Shown here piece by piece: positions 62,384 to 64,000 of a DNA stretch of 64,000 bases (position 1 is the first letter of the stretch; each line of letters starts with the position of its first letter). The stretch covers positions 868,001-932,000 of the forward strand of contig CBDEVW010000006.1 of the NCBI GenBank assembly GCA_965243755.1, read 5' to 3'. Source of the DNA: JANSWY01 sp965243755. Lineage in GTDB: Bacteria; Bacteroidota; Bacteroidia; Cytophagales; Cyclobacteriaceae. Position numbers and translations under genes: made by a program. The notes beneath the pieces are model-generated. The model was given only the letters and a program-made list of their open reading frames with translations. It did no database searches and had not been told where the DNA came from.

Positions 62384-63286
62384 ATGAGAAGATTCTTCTA
62401 TCTGTTTCTAATCAGTATTATCACACAGTCATGTTCACCCACTGAAACTATTGATGAATCTGGGTTCCGAGAAATACATGAGACAACCTTTGGAATGTGG
62501 CATGGAGAAGGAAAAAGGTATTACCCAACCGGAGAACTATACGGAACAGGCAACTGGGAATATAATTCAAAAGAAGGGGTTTTTAAAGAATATTATAAGA
62601 ATGGCAATCTGCTTGCTGAAACCACGTATGTTAATGATCGGGAGTCAGGAGTAAAAAGAACTTACTTTGATAATGGCCAACTCAAAAGCGTTGTGGAATT
62701 AGTTAATGGAAGGGTTGAAGGTAAATCTACACTTTACGATTCTTTAGGCAGGAAGATAAAGGAACAATTGATTGAAAATGATACACTAAAATCGAACCTG
62801 ACCTTTCATGCTAACGGTATCCCTAAGGTTGAAACCTACTATTTCGAAAAATTGAGAACAGAATATACCAAATATGAAAGTGGTGAGCTTCAACGGTACA
62901 GATTGATTTCAAATGATACACTTATTTATGAAAAAAGACTTGATGAAAACGGAAATGAGAGTGGTTCAATACTTCCTTTAAAGTTCTCTTTCGATGAGGA
63001 TTTATGCATTAAGCTTCGGCATAGTATCATTAAATCTGATGTTCTTGGAGTTAAAGTTTATTTGACTGGAAAAATTGATGGTGAATTAATGAATGATAGC
63101 GGAACGAAAACTTATTCTGCTAAATCAAACGAACTATGCATTCCACAAACAGATATCGATAGCAACATCGTAGTTGGTTTTTTGTGTGAACTCATATATA
63201 CAACTAATGAAGAGGAAGGCGGATGTATGCCATTTGCCTATGACATTAAAAATCAGGAATTGCTTGCATGGAAAGATTATGAGTAA
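62384..63286 (+). CDS. YwqK/MORN-repeat lipoprotein
   Basis: A 300-residue protein with a lipobox (ISIITQSCSPT) and several MORN-variant repeats (GEGKRYYPTGELYGTGNW, KEGVFKEYYKNGNLLAETTY, ESGVKRTYFDNGQLKSVVEL) of the kind annotated as YwqK-family antitoxin. In Bacteroidota such repeats are also found in cell-surface lipoproteins. The C-terminal 100 residues are not recognised. No toxin gene is adjacent. Confidence 0.8.
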   Translation: MRRFFYLFLISIITQSCSPTETIDESGFREIHETTFGMWHGEGKRYYPTGELYGTGNWEYNSKEGVFKEYYKNGNLLAETTYVNDRESGVKRTYFDNGQLKSVVELVNGRVEGKSTLYDSLGRKIKEQLIENDTLKSNLTFHANGIPKVETYYFEKLRTEYTKYESGELQRYRLISNDTLIYEKRLDENGNESGSILPLKFSFDEDLCIKLRHSIIKSDVLGVKVYLTGKIDGELMNDSGTKTYSAKSNELCIPQTDIDSNIVVGFLCELIYTTNEEEGGCMPFAYDIKNQELLAWKDYE

Positions 63287-63366
63287 AAATGCATCTAACA
63301 ATCACTATGGATGAATAGAGGGTTTAATAGTTTAGGAGCTTAGTACTTACTATTCTATATTCTAAT
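63287..63366 (+). other. Truncated attC-like site after cassette 18
   Basis: GCATCTAAC (63291-63299) resembles an inverse core; the opening core of this cassette (GTAGAGGC) would be a decayed GTTAGATGC. The rest was cut by the REP-type element that follows. Confidence 0.4.
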
Positions 63367-63604
63367 CTAGATGTAGTATCCACTACACCTTTCTATCTTT
63401 GGTGCTTTCTTAGCACCTTTACACCACATCAATCAAAGAATCAACCATGGGATTTGCTCATCAAATTCGTGATCAGTTTGGTAGATGTATTTAGTAGAAG
63501 GATCTCAGGAGGATTATATTTATTCGAGTGCTCGGAATAATTCGGGATTGTTTAGTCTATTGGAAATAGACAGGAAATAGAGGTGTAGTTTAAACTACAC
63601 CTAG
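63367..63604 (+). mobile_element. REP-transposase-derived element, copy 6 (complete ends)
   Basis: A 238-bp copy with left end CTAGATGTAGT-ATCC-ACTACACCT and right end GGTGTAGTTTAAACTACACC-TAG. The coding relic is the short form (MGFAHQIRDQFGRCI). Confidence 0.8.
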
Positions 63605-63606
63605 CC

Positions 63607-63677
63607 AAAGTATTCGCGACTAACTGACAAGAAAATTCACTAACAAGAAGGTAGACAACTTTTTAAAATTGCTTTCA
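63607..63677 (+). pseudogene. Fragment of a ParE/RelE-type toxin gene
   Basis: About 70 bases (AAAGTATTCGCGACTAACTG to TTAAAATTGC) match 53757-53830 of the broken toxin gene with a few substitutions. There is no antitoxin, start or end. Confidence 0.7.
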
Positions 63678-63683
63678 ACAACG

Positions 63684-63767
63684 TAAGTTTTAAAAATGTT
63701 GTAAACCCGTTAGATTTGAAGTAAATATAAATATAGAATCCTGGGGTTCTATTCGGATGTTATCTTC
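63684..63767 (+). repeat. Leader module A, copy 6
   Basis: GTTTTAAAAATGTTGTAAAC, GTTAGATTTGAAGTAAATA, GAATCCTGGGGTTCTATTC; ends at core GTTATCTTC (63759-63767), joined directly to the toxin fragment. Confidence 0.73.
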
Positions 63768-63787
63768 CATTACCGAACTGAAACATT

Positions 63788-64000
63788 ATGAGCTTTTTGA
63801 AGCCTGAATACAACTACATAACCAAACTATCAACTGTAGAAATAAGTGAACTTGTCAACGGACAGTTGAACAGGAAAGGATTTTTTGGACAGGAAATTAA
63901 CAAAGGCTTTTGCAACAACTCTACTTTCGAACTAACTAAAGGAACATTTAGCAGAACTGGTGGATTTCCAGTGAAAATGATTGGCTCCTTTAATGAACAG
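63788..64000 (+). CDS. Partial hypothetical cassette protein
   Basis: The frame opens at ATG 63788, 21 bases after the core, and runs off the right edge (71 codons visible: MSFLKPEYNYITKLSTVEIS, then LVNGQLNRKGFFGQEINKGF). No signal peptide or known family is visible in this part. It shows that the array continues past the window. Confidence 0.55.
   Translation, partial: MSFLKPEYNYITKLSTVEISELVNGQLNRKGFFGQEINKGFCNNSTFELTKGTFSRTGGFPVKMIGSFNEQ

Noticed and set aside
45451..64000. Reading the gene array as a prophage or ICE
   Set aside because: No phage structural, terminase, conjugation, relaxase or integrase gene was found; the genes are small, one-strand and separated by structured sites.

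Overview
The window looks like chromosome of a marine-type Bacteroidota, most likely a Cytophagales relative. The signs are AT-rich DNA, a TonB-dependent receptor with a carboxypeptidase-regulatory N-terminus, a secreted amylase ending in a type IX secretion sorting domain, a Reg_prop beta-propeller sensor, many signal-peptide and lipoprotein genes, and TAnnTTTG-type -7 promoter boxes. No rRNA, tRNA or CRISPR array was recognised.

The first 39.8 kb is mostly ordinary core genome. It starts with a rubredoxin-domain tail, mobA and a DUF7009 gene. A propeller sensor fused to a chemotaxis output domain follows, then a probable signalling operon (TonB receptor, YfiR-like hybrid kinase with Hpt, single-domain response regulator, YbaK-type deacylase) followed by a BamA-type protein. 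A four-gene minus-strand operon (DUF2339, DUF3999-like, two lipoproteins) and a cluster of two membrane histidine kinases with two lone receiver proteins come next. A 1,522-residue amylase is flanked by a purine-rich tandem repeat (30.4-31.1 kb) and by MITE-like elements (36.2-36.9 kb).

From about 39.95 kb, and clearly from 45.4 kb to the right edge, the window becomes an accessory array of small, mostly same-strand genes of unknown function (DUF6915, DUF6985, YwqK/MORN, DUF3806-like, HEAT-like, LamG, a broken ParE/RelE toxin pair). The gene units have integron-cassette logic. Each starts with a core such as GTTATGTGG, and the reverse complement of that same 9-mer reappears just after the gene, opening a structured intergenic site that ends at the next core. 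Eight units match exactly over nine bases and two more with one mismatch. No integrase is in the window, so this is best read as a CALIN-like array (attC sites without an integrase). Several sites carry a Bacteroidota -7 box, which suggests cassettes bring their own promoter.

The array is invaded by about seven copies of a roughly 240-bp palindrome-ended element. Its longest copy still encodes the N-terminus of what looks like a REP-associated tyrosine transposase. All copies lie in the same orientation, usually just after a cassette gene, where the left palindrome plus T-run would act as a terminator. A second recurring module (about 93 bp, six copies) forms the leader of six cassettes and in two places drags along the 3' end of the DNA alkylation repair gene at 44.7 kb. 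A 367-bp MITE-like element occurs in inverted orientation at 36.2 and 55.8 kb.
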